From Serratia proteamaculans_D (GTDB lineage Bacteria; Pseudomonadota; Gammaproteobacteria; Enterobacterales; Enterobacteriaceae), in NCBI RefSeq assembly GCF_049959315.1, contig NZ_CP188201.1: a DNA stretch of 64,000 bases, one strand, 5' to 3'. Under the pieces are notes generated by a model. That model saw only the letters and a list, made by a program, of their open reading frames with translations. It ran no database searches and was not told where the DNA came from. Of this stretch, positions 43,904 through 54,631 are shown in pieces. Position 1 is the stretch's first letter; every line of letters starts with the position of its first letter. A program made the position numbers and the translations under genes.

Positions 43904-44662
43904 TCATGCGCTTTGCTCCAGCGGATCAACCAGCGCCAACGAGTTTTTCATGGCTTCGACCATTTCGCCATCCACGCAATAATGGCTAAACTCATCAAAC
44001 TCACTGTCTGAACACATGGTCACGCCGGCTTTGCGATAGCGCATGGTCGAAGGCACCGCATGACCGGATGAACTGTGCAGCTCCTGAATACCGATATCGA
44101 CAAATTTATGCAGATTGCTCAAGCGCACGCCGGCACCGGCCATAATCACCGGCCCCTGACTGGCCTGCAGCAGGTCACGCAGCAAGGGTAAACCCAGTTC
44201 CGCATTTTGCTGCTGGCCGGAAGTCAGGATCCGCGCCACGCCCAACTGCGTTAGTTGACTGAGCGCGACCATCGGGTTCTGGCACATATCAAACGCGCGG
44301 TGAAAGGTCACCGCCATATTGCCACTCAAACGCATCACTTCGCGCATGCGCGGCAGGTCGATATGTCCTTCTTCATCCAGCATGCCGACCACCACACCGG
44401 CAAAACCCATATCGCGGATCTGTGCAATATCATGCTTGATCACATCAAAATCTACCGCACCATAGCAAAAATCCCCACCGCGCGGACGAATAATAGGATG
44501 CACCGGCACGCTGACTCTGTCGCGCGCCAGGCGTAATGAGCCGTAGCTGGGTGTCAAACCGCCCTCGCTCGGGCTGGAGCACAATTCTATGCGATCGGCA
44601 CCTGCCCGCTCAGCCGTCAGCGCGCAATCGACGCTATAGCAACAAACTTCCAGTTTTATCAT
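43904..44662 (-). CDS. cutC: Copper homeostasis family protein CutC
   Basis: A 252-residue TIM-barrel protein. Family blocks are ADRIELCSSPSEGGLTPS, IRPRGGDFCY, VTFHRAFDMC and RILTSGQQQNAE. The name comes from copper-sensitive E. coli mutants, but a direct copper role has been questioned because of an effect on the nearby sRNA micL/cutC region in E. coli. I start at MIKLEVCCYS with GGGGG before it; an ATG 12 codons earlier is rejected. It is divergent from the MalY/PatB-type gene. Confidence 0.93.
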   Translation of the reverse strand: MIKLEVCCYSVDCALTAERAGADRIELCSSPSEGGLTPSYGSLRLARDRVSVPVHPIIRPRGGDFCYGAVDFDVIKHDIAQIRDMGFAGVVVGMLDEEGHIDLPRMREVMRLSGNMAVTFHRAFDMCQNPMVALSQLTQLGVARILTSGQQQNAELGLPLLRDLLQASQGPVIMAGAGVRLSNLHKFVDIGIQELHSSSGHAVPSTMRYRKAGVTMCSDSEFDEFSHYCVDGEMVEAMKNSLALVDPLEQSA

Positions 44663-44763
44663 TGTCACCCCCAGATGACGGCTAACCTGCGACGGCAATT
44701 GTTAATTTTTCAATTTATCTCTTAGGCTGATAAAGAGGTATCAACCTATACAGGGTAGTAACT

Positions 44764-45915
44764 ATGGCATTCAATTTTGATCAATGGGTAGACCGTAGTC
44801 ACAGTGACAGCGTTAAGTGGGATAAATATCGCGACCGCGACATTATTCCACTCTGGGTCGCCGATACCGACTTCCCGTCACCACCGGCCATCATCGACGC
44901 ATTACAGCAGCGCGTAGCACATGCGGTATTCGGCTACAGCCATCCCTCACCCGAACTTATTGAGATTTTTACCCGCCGCATGCTGGAACGTTACGGCTGG
45001 CGTATCAACCCCGAATGGCTGATTTTCCTGCCCGGTCTGGTTTGCGGTCTTAATTTATGCGTGCGCGCTTTTACCTCTGAGGGCGAAAGCACTCTGGCAC
45101 CCTCCCTGATTTACCCCCCGTTTCGCAAAGCGGCGAAATTTGCCGGACGCACTCAGTTGCCGGTGCCGTTGACGCTGCACGACCGTCGCTGGCTGTTAGA
45201 TTTCGGCGCCATTACCGGGCAGCTCAGTGGTAAAGAGAAACTACTGTTGTTGTGCAACCCGCAAAATCCGGGCGGTACGGTTTATCGCAGACAAGAGCTA
45301 TTGCAGTACCATGAATTTGCCCTGGCCCATGAGCTGACAGTCTGTTCGGACGAAATTCATTGTGACCTGTTGCTGGAGCCCGGCTGCGAGCACATCCCCT
45401 TTGCCACCCTGAATGAAGACGCCGCCCAGCGCAGCATCACGCTGATGTCGCCGTCAAAAAGCTTCAACATTGCCGGTCTTGGCGCCTCGCTGGCGATTAT
45501 TCCCAACCCGCAGTTACGCCAGAAGCTGGCCCGTGCTCGCAGCGGCATCGTGCCGGAGGTGGACGTACTGGCGCTGGTTGCCGCCCAGGCCGCCTACCAG
45601 CATGGCCAAGACTGGCTGGACGCGCTGTTGCTTTATCTGCGCGCCAACCGCGATTTGGTGACCGAGCGTATTAATGCCATGCCCGGACTGTTGTTGCAGC
45701 CCATCGAAGCCACTTACCTGGCCTGGATCGACTGTAGCCAACTGGCGGTCGATAACCCGCACGCCTTTTTTGAACAGGCTGGCGTCGGGTTAAGTCCGGG
45801 GCTGGATTTTGGCAACCGCCATTTTGTCCGTTTGAATTTCGGTTGTCGGCGCGAACTGCTGACTCAGGCGCTGGATCGCATGCTGCTGGCGACCCAATCG
45901 CTGATGCCAAATTAG
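44764..45915 (+). CDS. MalY/PatB-type PLP-dependent C-S lyase
   Basis: A 383-residue fold-type I aminotransferase-like enzyme. PLP contacts are NPQNPGGTVY and VCSDEIHCDLLL, and the Schiff-base lysine is in SPSKSFNIAGLGASL. MalY/PatB enzymes cleave cystathionine or cysteine conjugates to thiol, pyruvate and ammonia; some, like E. coli MalY, also regulate. Lyase is favoured over true transaminase by WVADTDFPSPPAI, the PatB N-terminal signature. It is inserted between cutC and yecM, which are adjacent in E. coli. Confidence 0.88.
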   Translation: MAFNFDQWVDRSHSDSVKWDKYRDRDIIPLWVADTDFPSPPAIIDALQQRVAHAVFGYSHPSPELIEIFTRRMLERYGWRINPEWLIFLPGLVCGLNLCVRAFTSEGESTLAPSLIYPPFRKAAKFAGRTQLPVPLTLHDRRWLLDFGAITGQLSGKEKLLLLCNPQNPGGTVYRRQELLQYHEFALAHELTVCSDEIHCDLLLEPGCEHIPFATLNEDAAQRSITLMSPSKSFNIAGLGASLAIIPNPQLRQKLARARSGIVPEVDVLALVAAQAAYQHGQDWLDALLLYLRANRDLVTERINAMPGLLLQPIEATYLAWIDCSQLAVDNPHAFFEQAGVGLSPGLDFGNRHFVRLNFGCRRELLTQALDRMLLATQSLMPN

Positions 45916-46475
45916 GCTTGCTCGCTGGCGACGATTTCCCGGATGGAATAAGGATGAAATTTGATAGTCACCGTCCCATCGGTGATCGCCAGCGTCGGGT
46001 TAGGCAAACGTTCGCCCTCACCCTGCGGCGAACTCTGCTTCAATTTAATCCCAGGTGCCAGCAACGCTTCATCGGGCAGATGGCTCAACGCCCGCGCATA
46101 CAAGGTGGCCGGTTCGCCACTCAGTACCAGCTCCACATGTTCCCAGCCCTCGTGCGGATAACGTTTATCGCCGGGATAAGGCAGCTCCACGCAGTCGATC
46201 AACCATGGCCCGACCTTGAGCGGTTGCTGGAGATCAAACAAGCATATAGGACGGCCATTAATCATCGATTCTGACAACAGTGAGCCACAGTGTTCAAGCC
46301 CCTGCCGCCAGCGATCGGCCGTGGTGTTTTGATGGCAACGTACCGAGATATGATCCGCCGTAAACTTGGACAAATCCAAATGCAGTTTTTCGGCAAACTG
46401 GCACAGCGCCAGTTCAAAGCGGGGTAAATCCAGCGCTAAATCGTTAAGTTCGGCCATCGCCGGGAAAGTGCTCAT
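45912..46475 (-). CDS. yecM: VOC superfamily protein YecM
   Basis: A 187-residue protein matching E. coli YecM, with a vicinal-oxygen-chelate-like fold that resembles metal-dependent enzymes such as isomerases and dioxygenases. Blocks HISVRCHQNTTADRW and HEGWEHVELVL are consistent with metal-ligand positions. Function is not known. It is convergent with the PatB-type gene and overlaps its last 4 bases. It lies upstream of argS as in E. coli. Confidence 0.9.
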   Translation of the reverse strand: MSTFPAMAELNDLALDLPRFELALCQFAEKLHLDLSKFTADHISVRCHQNTTADRWRQGLEHCGSLLSESMINGRPICLFDLQQPLKVGPWLIDCVELPYPGDKRYPHEGWEHVELVLSGEPATLYARALSHLPDEALLAPGIKLKQSSPQGEGERLPNPTLAITDGTVTIKFHPYSIREIVASEQA

Positions 46476-46996
46476 AGCGTCCTCGATACTGCGGAAAGCG
46501 GTTTTCAGGAGGTGTAATTTACACGTCTGAGGCGCTGCTAGCCACCCGGCTGACGCGGCAAGTTAATATTTTTTGCTCTCAAATAGAAAGCCAAGATAAA
46601 GTGGCTATTTGCTGAACATAAAAAGCACAAAAGAATAATTTTCGCGTTTTTTATTACACTGCAGATTTTACTTCTCCAGCCTTTAATTCCCGACAAAGGC
46701 TATGGCATAAGTTTATAGCTTTTTCTTATGACCAGAGCACTGAAGATATTGCTAACTTATTAAGCCAAATAATTCACCACTGCCAACATTCATAAATGCT
46801 TAAGAAATAGTTAATTCATACGTAGTAAAAAAACGATTCGGAATGAATGCCCATTAAAACAGAAGCATCAACAACTTGTTAACTAAAGACTTTGCAATAA
46901 ATCAGGCATGAGAATCTTCCTAAACACTAGTGCGGTAATTGCTTGAAAATATCAATTGAGCTACTTTAGTGAAAATTGAGTCAGAGATAATCACTT
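46476..46996. other. AT-rich intergenic region downstream of the yecM start
   Basis: About 520 AT-rich bases with the yecM promoter at the left. Only frames of under 15 codons were found. No hairpin terminator, tRNA or repeat could be supported. The size is unusual for this gene-dense region. Confidence 0.4.
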
Positions 46997-47116
46997 ATGT
47001 TCCTTTTAATAGTTTCTTTGCTATTGGTAGTTATTGCTGCCTATGCGATATATCGTCATTTTAAATCACGTCGCAATAACACGCTGGATGCTGGTCGCAG
47101 AAACAAAAAGCACTAG
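46997..47116 (+). CDS. Candidate 39-residue single-span membrane protein
   Basis: An ATG-to-TAG frame. It encodes MFLLIVSLLLVVIAAYAIY, one hydrophobic helix starting at the very first residues, and then a strongly basic tail (RHFKSRRNN ... GRRNKKH). This layout predicts N-out/C-in insertion in the inner membrane. The ribosome binding site is weak (AGAGA about 11 bases upstream). I do not recognise the family. It lies alone 263 bases before argS. Confidence 0.5.
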   Translation: MFLLIVSLLLVVIAAYAIYRHFKSRRNNTLDAGRRNKKH

Positions 47117-47240
47117 TCCTGCTGATTCCATTTTATCCCCTCCATGTTTTTTCTCGTATGCCGTTCACTCTGTCGCCGGCACTCATTGCAGGCGGGCATT
47201 AATGAACCAGGACTTTCACCTAATCCTCCCGCGCCAACTG

Positions 47241-47269
47241 CTGACGTCACCCATCAAATCAGTTACAAT
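47241..47269 (+). promoter_or_regulatory. Candidate promoter of argS
   Basis: CTGACG (47241-47246) and TACAAT (47264-47269) are separated by 17 bases, a fair sigma-70 pair; they lie about 110 bases before the argS start codon. Confidence 0.45.
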
Positions 47270-47379
47270 TACAGGCTGTTTTGTGGTGGGCCGCCGTGTT
47301 GACGCGCAGCCAAAAAAACCACCTTTGAATCCCGCAGGGGCATGGCATACGGCCCCTCGTTCGTCATTAAGGTAACCCG

Positions 47380-49110
47380 GTGAATATTCAGGTTCTTCTT
47401 TCAGATAAAGTCAGCCAGGCGCTGATTGCCGCAGGCGCGCCAGCCGATTGCGAAGCGCAGGTCCGTCAATCAGCCAAAGCACAGTTCGGTGATTATCAGG
47501 CCAATGGCGTGATGTCCGTCGCCAAAAAACTCGGCATGCCGCCGCGCCAGTTAGCGGAAAAAGTGGTGCAACTGCTTGACCTCGGCGACGTCGCCAGCAA
47601 AGTGGAAATCGCCGGCCCCGGCTTTATCAATATTTTCCTGAACAGCGAATGGGTTGCCCAGCAAGCCGATCGCGTGCTGAGCGCGCCAAAACTGGATATT
47701 GCGCCGGTCAAACAGCAGACCATCGTTATTGACTACTCTGCCCCCAACGTGGCGAAAGAAATGCACGTCGGCCATCTGCGTTCCACCATTATCGGTGACG
47801 CCGCTGCACGTACCCAGGAGTTTCTGGGCCATAAGGTGATCCGCGCTAACCACGTCGGCGACTGGGGCACCCAGTTCGGCATGTTAATCGCCTATCTGGA
47901 AAAAATGCAGAACGAGAACGCCAGCGATATGGATCTGTCCGACCTGGAACAGTTCTACCGTGAAGCGAAGAAACACTATGACGAAGACGCCGATTTTGCC
48001 GAACGCGCTCGCGCCTATGTGGTGAAGTTGCAAGGCGGCGATCAGTACTGTCTGAAGATGTGGCGCAAGCTGGTTGACATCACCATGGCGCAAAATCAGC
48101 TGACCTATAACCGTCTGAATGTCACCCTGACCGAAGACGACGTGATGGGTGAAAGCCTCTACAACTCGATGCTGCCGGGGATTGTTGCCGATCTCAAGGC
48201 CAAGGGTCTGGCGGTGGAAAGCGAAGGCGCCACCGTGGTATTCCTTGATGAATACAAGAATAAAGACGGCGAGCCTATGGGCGTCATCATCCAGAAAAAG
48301 GATGGCGGCTACCTGTACACCACTACCGATATCGCCTGTGCCAAATACCGTTATGAAACCCTGGGCGCCGATCGTGTGCTTTATTACATCGACTCGCGTC
48401 AGCACCAGCATCTGATGCAGGCCTGGACCATCGTGCGCAAAGCCGGCTATATACCGGACTCGCTGTCGCTGGAACACCACATGTTCGGCATGATGCTGGG
48501 TAAAGACGGCAAGCCGTTCAAAACCCGTTCAGGCGGCACGGTGAAACTGTCCGACCTGCTGGATGAAGCGGTGGATCGCGCCGGCAAACTGATCGCCGAG
48601 AAAAACCCGGATATGCCGGCAGAAGAAATGCAGAGCCTGGCCAATGCCGTTGGCATCGGTGCGGTAAAATACGCCGACCTGTCAAAAAGCCGGACCACCG
48701 ATTACATCTTCGACTGGGACAACATGCTGGCGTTTGAAGGCAATACCGCACCTTATATGCAGTATGCCTATACCCGCGTGGCCTCGGTGTTCAAACGCGC
48801 CGGTGTCGATGAAAGCAATCTGACCCTGCCACTGGTGATGACCGAAGAGCGTGAAATCACGCTGGCAACCCGTCTGCTGCAGTTTGAAGAAGTGATCACC
48901 ACCGTGGCGCGCGAAGGCACTCCGCACGTGATGTGTAGCTATCTGTACGACCTCGCGGGCCTGTTCTCCGGCTTCTACGAGCACTGCCAGATCCTCAATG
49001 CAGACAGCGAAGAAGCGCGTCAGAGCCGCCTGAAACTGGCACTGCTGACCGCCAAAACCTTGAAAGCCGGTCTGGATACGCTGGGTATCGAAACCGTCGA
49101 ACGTATGTAA
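47380..49110 (+). CDS. argS: Arginine-tRNA ligase
   Basis: A class Ia synthetase of 576 residues. The N-terminal tRNA D-loop recognition domain is followed by the HIGH-type motif APNVAKEMHVGHLRST. A canonical KMSKS is absent, as usual for this type; the equivalent loop is GKDGKPFKTRSGGTV. The C-terminal DALR anticodon domain is intact. The start is GTG at 47380 with AAGG upstream; E. coli argS also starts with GUG. It ends at a terminator shared with murJ. Confidence 0.98.
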   Translation: MNIQVLLSDKVSQALIAAGAPADCEAQVRQSAKAQFGDYQANGVMSVAKKLGMPPRQLAEKVVQLLDLGDVASKVEIAGPGFINIFLNSEWVAQQADRVLSAPKLDIAPVKQQTIVIDYSAPNVAKEMHVGHLRSTIIGDAAARTQEFLGHKVIRANHVGDWGTQFGMLIAYLEKMQNENASDMDLSDLEQFYREAKKHYDEDADFAERARAYVVKLQGGDQYCLKMWRKLVDITMAQNQLTYNRLNVTLTEDDVMGESLYNSMLPGIVADLKAKGLAVESEGATVVFLDEYKNKDGEPMGVIIQKKDGGYLYTTTDIACAKYRYETLGADRVLYYIDSRQHQHLMQAWTIVRKAGYIPDSLSLEHHMFGMMLGKDGKPFKTRSGGTVKLSDLLDEAVDRAGKLIAEKNPDMPAEEMQSLANAVGIGAVKYADLSKSRTTDYIFDWDNMLAFEGNTAPYMQYAYTRVASVFKRAGVDESNLTLPLVMTEEREITLATRLLQFEEVITTVAREGTPHVMCSYLYDLAGLFSGFYEHCQILNADSEEARQSRLKLALLTAKTLKAGLDTLGIETVERM

Positions 49111-49127
49111 GCCACCTGCACTGAATA

Positions 49128-49158
49128 CAAAAATGGGTCGCCGAGGCGACCCATTTTA
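49128..49158. terminator. Bidirectional terminator, argS / murJ
   Basis: AAAATGGGTCGCC and GGCGACCCATTTT form a long perfect stem with a GA turn, with A- and T-runs at each side. Confidence 0.92.
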
Positions 49159-49183
49159 TTGCATGGAGGACAAGAATTTCCGC

Positions 49184-50719
49184 TTACGCCACCCGGCGGG
49201 CGAAGTCGCGAGGGCGGAAGCCCAAACCGCCTAACACGCCAAAGTAAGCCACCACGCCGGTGACCACCACGACCGCCAGCCGTAGCAGGCGCTCCAGCAT
49301 ATTGCCCTGATCCCAGGCAGGCATTAGCCACATCACACCGACCAGCACCACCGACATCACCAGCACCGCAATCACCAGCTTGGTCAGGAACATCGCCCAA
49401 CCCGGTTGCGGGTGGAAAATCTTCTGCTTACGCAACTGCCAGTACAGCAGCGAAGCGTTAAGGCAGGCCCCGAGACCAATCGACAGCGAAAGCCCGGCAT
49501 GTTTCAGCGGACCGATAAACATCAGGTTCATCACCTGGGTCAAAATCAGCGTGATAATGGCGATTTTAACCGGCGTTTTAATGTCCTGGCGCGAATAGAA
49601 TCCTGGTGCCAACACCTTGACCACGATTAACCCCATCAGCCCGACCGAATAGGCCACCAGCGCACGCTGAGTCATGGCGGCATCAAAGGCACTGAACTTG
49701 CCGTACTGGAACAACGAAACGGTCAACGGCTTGGCCAAAATACCCAGCGCGATAGCACTCGGCAGCGCCAGCAGGAAGCACAGACGCAGCCCCCAGTCCA
49801 TCAGGCGGGAATACTCGTCGTGGTTACCGCTGGAGAAACTTTTTGCCAGCGACGGCAACAAAATAGTGCCCAATGCCACACCCAACACCCCGGAAGGAAA
49901 CTCCATCAGACGGTCGGCATAATACATCCAGGAAACCGATCCTGAGACCAGGAACGAGGCAAAAATGGTGTTGATAATCAGTGAAATCTGGCTAACCGAA
50001 ACGCCAAAAATCGCCGGCCCCATCTGACGCATCACGCGCCATACTCCGGCATCACCAAGTTTGATACGCGGTAGCACCAGCATGCCGATCTTCTTCAGGT
50101 GCGGCAGCTGATAACCCAGCTGCAGTACCCCACCGACCACCACCGCCCAGGCCAGTGCCATCACCGGTGGATTGAAGTAAGGCGCGGCAAACAGCGCGAA
50201 ACCGATCATGCTGACGTTCAGCAAGGTTGGCGCAAACGCCGGGATCGAAAAACGGTTCCAGGTATTGAGGATCGAGCCGACCAGCGAGGCCAGCGAAATC
50301 AGCAAAATATAGGGGAAGGTAACGCGCAGCAATGATGACGTCAGAGCAAACTTGTCCGGCGAGTCGGCAAAACCCGGTGCGGTAATGTAGATAACCCAGG
50401 GGGCGGCCAGCATCCCCAACACCGTGACCAACGCCAGTATCAGCGTCAACAGACCAGAAACGTAGGAAATAAAGGTACGCGTCGCCTCTTCACCCTGCTG
50501 GTTTTTATATTCGGCCAGGATCGGCACAAAGGCTTGAGAAAATGCGCCCTCGGCAAAAATACGCCGCAGCAAGTTAGGCAGCTTGAACGCCACGAAGAAG
50601 GCATCTGTTGCCATTCCGGCGCCAAATACTCGCGCCACGATAGCGTCACGGGCAAAGCCCAGCACCCGCGAAAACATCGTCATAGAGCTGACGGCGGCCA
50701 ACGATTTTAGTAGGTTCAT
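49184..50719 (-). CDS. murJ: Lipid II flippase MurJ (MviN)
   Basis: An inner-membrane MOP-superfamily transporter of 511 residues with about 14 helices that flips lipid II to the periplasm for peptidoglycan synthesis. The N terminus MNLLKSLAAVSSMTMFSRVLGFARDAIVAR (as pieces) and FRRIFAEGAFSQAFVP-type block are characteristic. It is essential in E. coli. It lies downstream of mviM, yceH and rimJ on the same strand, as in E. coli. Confidence 0.97.
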   Translation of the reverse strand: MNLLKSLAAVSSMTMFSRVLGFARDAIVARVFGAGMATDAFFVAFKLPNLLRRIFAEGAFSQAFVPILAEYKNQQGEEATRTFISYVSGLLTLILALVTVLGMLAAPWVIYITAPGFADSPDKFALTSSLLRVTFPYILLISLASLVGSILNTWNRFSIPAFAPTLLNVSMIGFALFAAPYFNPPVMALAWAVVVGGVLQLGYQLPHLKKIGMLVLPRIKLGDAGVWRVMRQMGPAIFGVSVSQISLIINTIFASFLVSGSVSWMYYADRLMEFPSGVLGVALGTILLPSLAKSFSSGNHDEYSRLMDWGLRLCFLLALPSAIALGILAKPLTVSLFQYGKFSAFDAAMTQRALVAYSVGLMGLIVVKVLAPGFYSRQDIKTPVKIAIITLILTQVMNLMFIGPLKHAGLSLSIGLGACLNASLLYWQLRKQKIFHPQPGWAMFLTKLVIAVLVMSVVLVGVMWLMPAWDQGNMLERLLRLAVVVVTGVVAYFGVLGGLGFRPRDFARRVA

Positions 50720-50841
50720 GTGGTTTTTCTGATGTGCCCTGTAAATGTCGACGCCTGCATCAGCAGGCGTCAGTAAAACTATCGGCTAAGTTTACTCATC
50801 CGCGGCAGAATAGCTACCGCCATATGTTACATGGGGTTACC

Positions 50842-51762
50842 TTATAATCCGGCATCGCGCAGCAGTTTTTCAATCACCCTTTGAGCAGCAATCGCCTGCT
50901 CTCCGGCGGTTTCCGGCAGCGTCTGGTTGCTGACAGAAGTAATAAAATGGCGAACTGCACCGTCAAAGCCGCGCTGTGCCAGGGTGGTCTGCCAGCCTGG
51001 TGCCGGTTGCTCCAGCACGCCTTGTGAGTCTTCCCGCAGCCACTGGCGCATATCGCTCAACTGATAGACTGCGCCGTCGGTTACTGCCTGCACGCTTTCA
51101 CGCTGGCTGCCGGCGCGACGATGCATGCTGGTGGTCACCAGCGTTTCACCGCACTCAAAATGATGCTCGGCATACATCAACTCACCGGCCGCCGTGGCTC
51201 GCAGACTACCGCTGAGTAATTTCCCTTGATCGCCACCCAGCCACAGCGCGGTATCCACCACGTGCAGATAATCGTCCAGCAGGGTAAAGCGCAGGCTGTT
51301 TGGCCCGACGCTGTCGGCGCGGTGTTTGTCCATGCGAATCGATGCCGGTTGCTGCATCTGTTGCTTCAACTGACGATATAACGGCGCAAAACGACGGTTA
51401 AAGCCCACCATCAGCGTTTTGCCCTGCTTTTCAGCCAGGGCGATCAACTGCTCGCCTTGTTCAACCGTCTCCGCCAGCGGCTTGTCGACATAGACATGAA
51501 CGCCGTAACGCAGTAATTCGCTAATCACCTGAAAATGACTGGCGGTACTGCTGTGTACGAAAACGGCATCGCATTGCTGAGCCAAAGTGTCCAGCCCGGA
51601 AAAACAGGTCATCCGATAGCTGTCGCAGAGCGGCTGTGCCTTTTGCTGGTTGGGGGAAAAACCGCCGACCAGCGTCCAGTCCGCCGCCTGACTCAGGATT
51701 GGCAAATAGGCTTTTTGTGCAATACCGCCCAACCCCACGACGCCAACGCGTAATTTAGTCAT
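50842..51762 (-). CDS. mviM: Gfo/Idh/MocA family oxidoreductase MviM (YceM)
   Basis: A 306-residue NAD(P)-dependent oxidoreductase-like protein. The Rossmann motif is VGVVGLGGIAQKAYLPIL and the Gfo/Idh signature is VYVDKPLAETVEQGEQL. The substrate is unknown. Its stop and start overlap yceH by 4 bases, so it is coupled to that gene. The mvi name derives from proximity to mviN (murJ). Confidence 0.93.
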   Translation of the reverse strand: MTKLRVGVVGLGGIAQKAYLPILSQAADWTLVGGFSPNQQKAQPLCDSYRMTCFSGLDTLAQQCDAVFVHSSTASHFQVISELLRYGVHVYVDKPLAETVEQGEQLIALAEKQGKTLMVGFNRRFAPLYRQLKQQMQQPASIRMDKHRADSVGPNSLRFTLLDDYLHVVDTALWLGGDQGKLLSGSLRATAAGELMYAEHHFECGETLVTTSMHRRAGSQRESVQAVTDGAVYQLSDMRQWLREDSQGVLEQPAPGWQTTLAQRGFDGAVRHFITSVSNQTLPETAGEQAIAAQRVIEKLLRDAGL

Positions 51763-52400
51763 TCGCTCTCCCGCAGCAAAAGCGCCTGCATTTGCTGTTT
51801 TAACTGTGCCACTTCGTTTTCCAATACGCTGACGCGCTGGCTCAACTCAGTGTCATTGGCCGGTGCTGCTTCTGCCGGGGCCTCGTCAATCTCGCCGCTG
51901 AACAAATGCATAAATCGGCTTTCACGCTTGCCCGGCTCGCGCGCCAGACGCACTACAAAGGGACCATCCTCTCGGGCGCTCAGATTCGTCAGTACCTGCT
52001 CCACTTCAGTAACGTCATTAAACTCATGCATGCGGTTAGTGCGGGTGCGCAGTTCACCGGGAGTTTGCGCGCCACGAAGCAACAAGGTGGCAACCACCGC
52101 CACCTCGGCGGCAGACAGTTTTAGCTGACCAAACTCCGAATTACAGAAACGGTGCTCATACTTGACCACGCGATTGCCGAAGCCGCTGAGGGTGCGCAGA
52201 AAATGTTTCTTGAGCAACAGGTCGAGAATTTGCTGAACTTCGCTTTCCGTCAGTTCCATCACCGGCTCGCGGTTAGTTTTCTGGTTACAGGCAAGCTGGA
52301 TGCCATTGAGGGAAAGGGGATACTGATCCGGGGTAGTCACCTGCTTTTCCAGCAGGCAGCCAATGACCCTGGCTTCTTTAGCGCTTAATTCATATTTCAT
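51759..52400 (-). CDS. yceH: UPF0502 protein YceH
   Basis: A 213-residue protein with two winged-helix-like repeats (LSAKEARVIGCLLEKQVTTPDQYPLSLN; LSAAEVAVVATLLLRGAQTPGELR, as pieces) and a C-terminal coiled-coil segment (LSQRVSVLENEVAQLKQQMQALL). DNA or protein binding is plausible but not shown. It overlaps mviM and follows rimJ by 10 bases: rimJ-yceH-mviM-murJ form one array. Confidence 0.93.
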   Translation of the reverse strand: MKYELSAKEARVIGCLLEKQVTTPDQYPLSLNGIQLACNQKTNREPVMELTESEVQQILDLLLKKHFLRTLSGFGNRVVKYEHRFCNSEFGQLKLSAAEVAVVATLLLRGAQTPGELRTRTNRMHEFNDVTEVEQVLTNLSAREDGPFVVRLAREPGKRESRFMHLFSGEIDEAPAEAAPANDTELSQRVSVLENEVAQLKQQMQALLLRESE

Positions 52401-52409
52401 TTTCTGGCC

Positions 52410-52994
52410 TCAGCGTGGCGGTAGCCATTCTTTATTGGTTAATGCCGTCAGTACGTGATCCTGCCACTGCCCGTCAATCAGCAGATAGTCCTTGGCATAA
52501 CCTTCACGTTCAAATCCCAGGCGGGTCAACAACGCGCCGCTGCGCTGATTGTGCGGCATATAGTTGGCCATAATGCGATGCATTCGCTGCTGACGCAGCA
52601 TATAGCGGATAGCGGACTGCAGCGCTTCATACATCAGCCCTTGCCCCTGCCATTTTTCGGCCAGTGAATAACCGAGGAAACAGGCATGGAATGAACCGCG
52701 CAGCACGTTGCTGAAGTTCGCCACGCCCTGCACTTCATGTTCTTCCTGATCAAGCAGGATAAAGTAGTAGGCGCTGCCCTGCTTTTGCATTTCGGTGATC
52801 ATCCCCAGCCGTGCCTGCCAGCCGGAAGGATAACAATGGCTTTCATCCCGGACCGGTTCCCAGGGCTTAAGGAAGGCTCGGTTTTCGGCATAGTATTCCG
52901 CCAGCCGGTAGGCATCGCGTTCATGAACTAAACGGACAACCAGCCGGTCGGTGGTGAGGCGTACTTTTGGTGATGCAGAGCGGTAGCCAAACAT
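52410..52994 (-). CDS. rimJ: Ribosomal protein S5 N-acetyltransferase RimJ
   Basis: A GNAT acetyltransferase of 194 residues that acetylates the N-terminal alanine of ribosomal protein S5 and aids 30S assembly. The acetyl-CoA segment is LGYSLAEKWQGQGLMYEAL, and NYMPHNQRSGALLTRLGFEREG follows. I start at MFGYRS with GGGGGA upstream, giving the E. coli length; a start at 53045 would add 17 residues. Confidence 0.95.
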   Translation of the reverse strand: MFGYRSASPKVRLTTDRLVVRLVHERDAYRLAEYYAENRAFLKPWEPVRDESHCYPSGWQARLGMITEMQKQGSAYYFILLDQEEHEVQGVANFSNVLRGSFHACFLGYSLAEKWQGQGLMYEALQSAIRYMLRQQRMHRIMANYMPHNQRSGALLTRLGFEREGYAKDYLLIDGQWQDHVLTALTNKEWLPPR

Positions 52995-54545
<1,551 letters not shown>

Positions 54546-54631
54546 GGTTTTTCTCTAAGTTGCCAGAAAATCAGCCGAATTTGCCATAGCTGCTATCCTG
54601 ATAGTAAAAACATAAACAGGAGAAGTTGGCG

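Noticed and set aside
47034..47375. 113-codon frame upstream of argS
   Set aside because: Starts inside the better-supported 39-codon frame, spans the likely argS promoter and lacks coding character.
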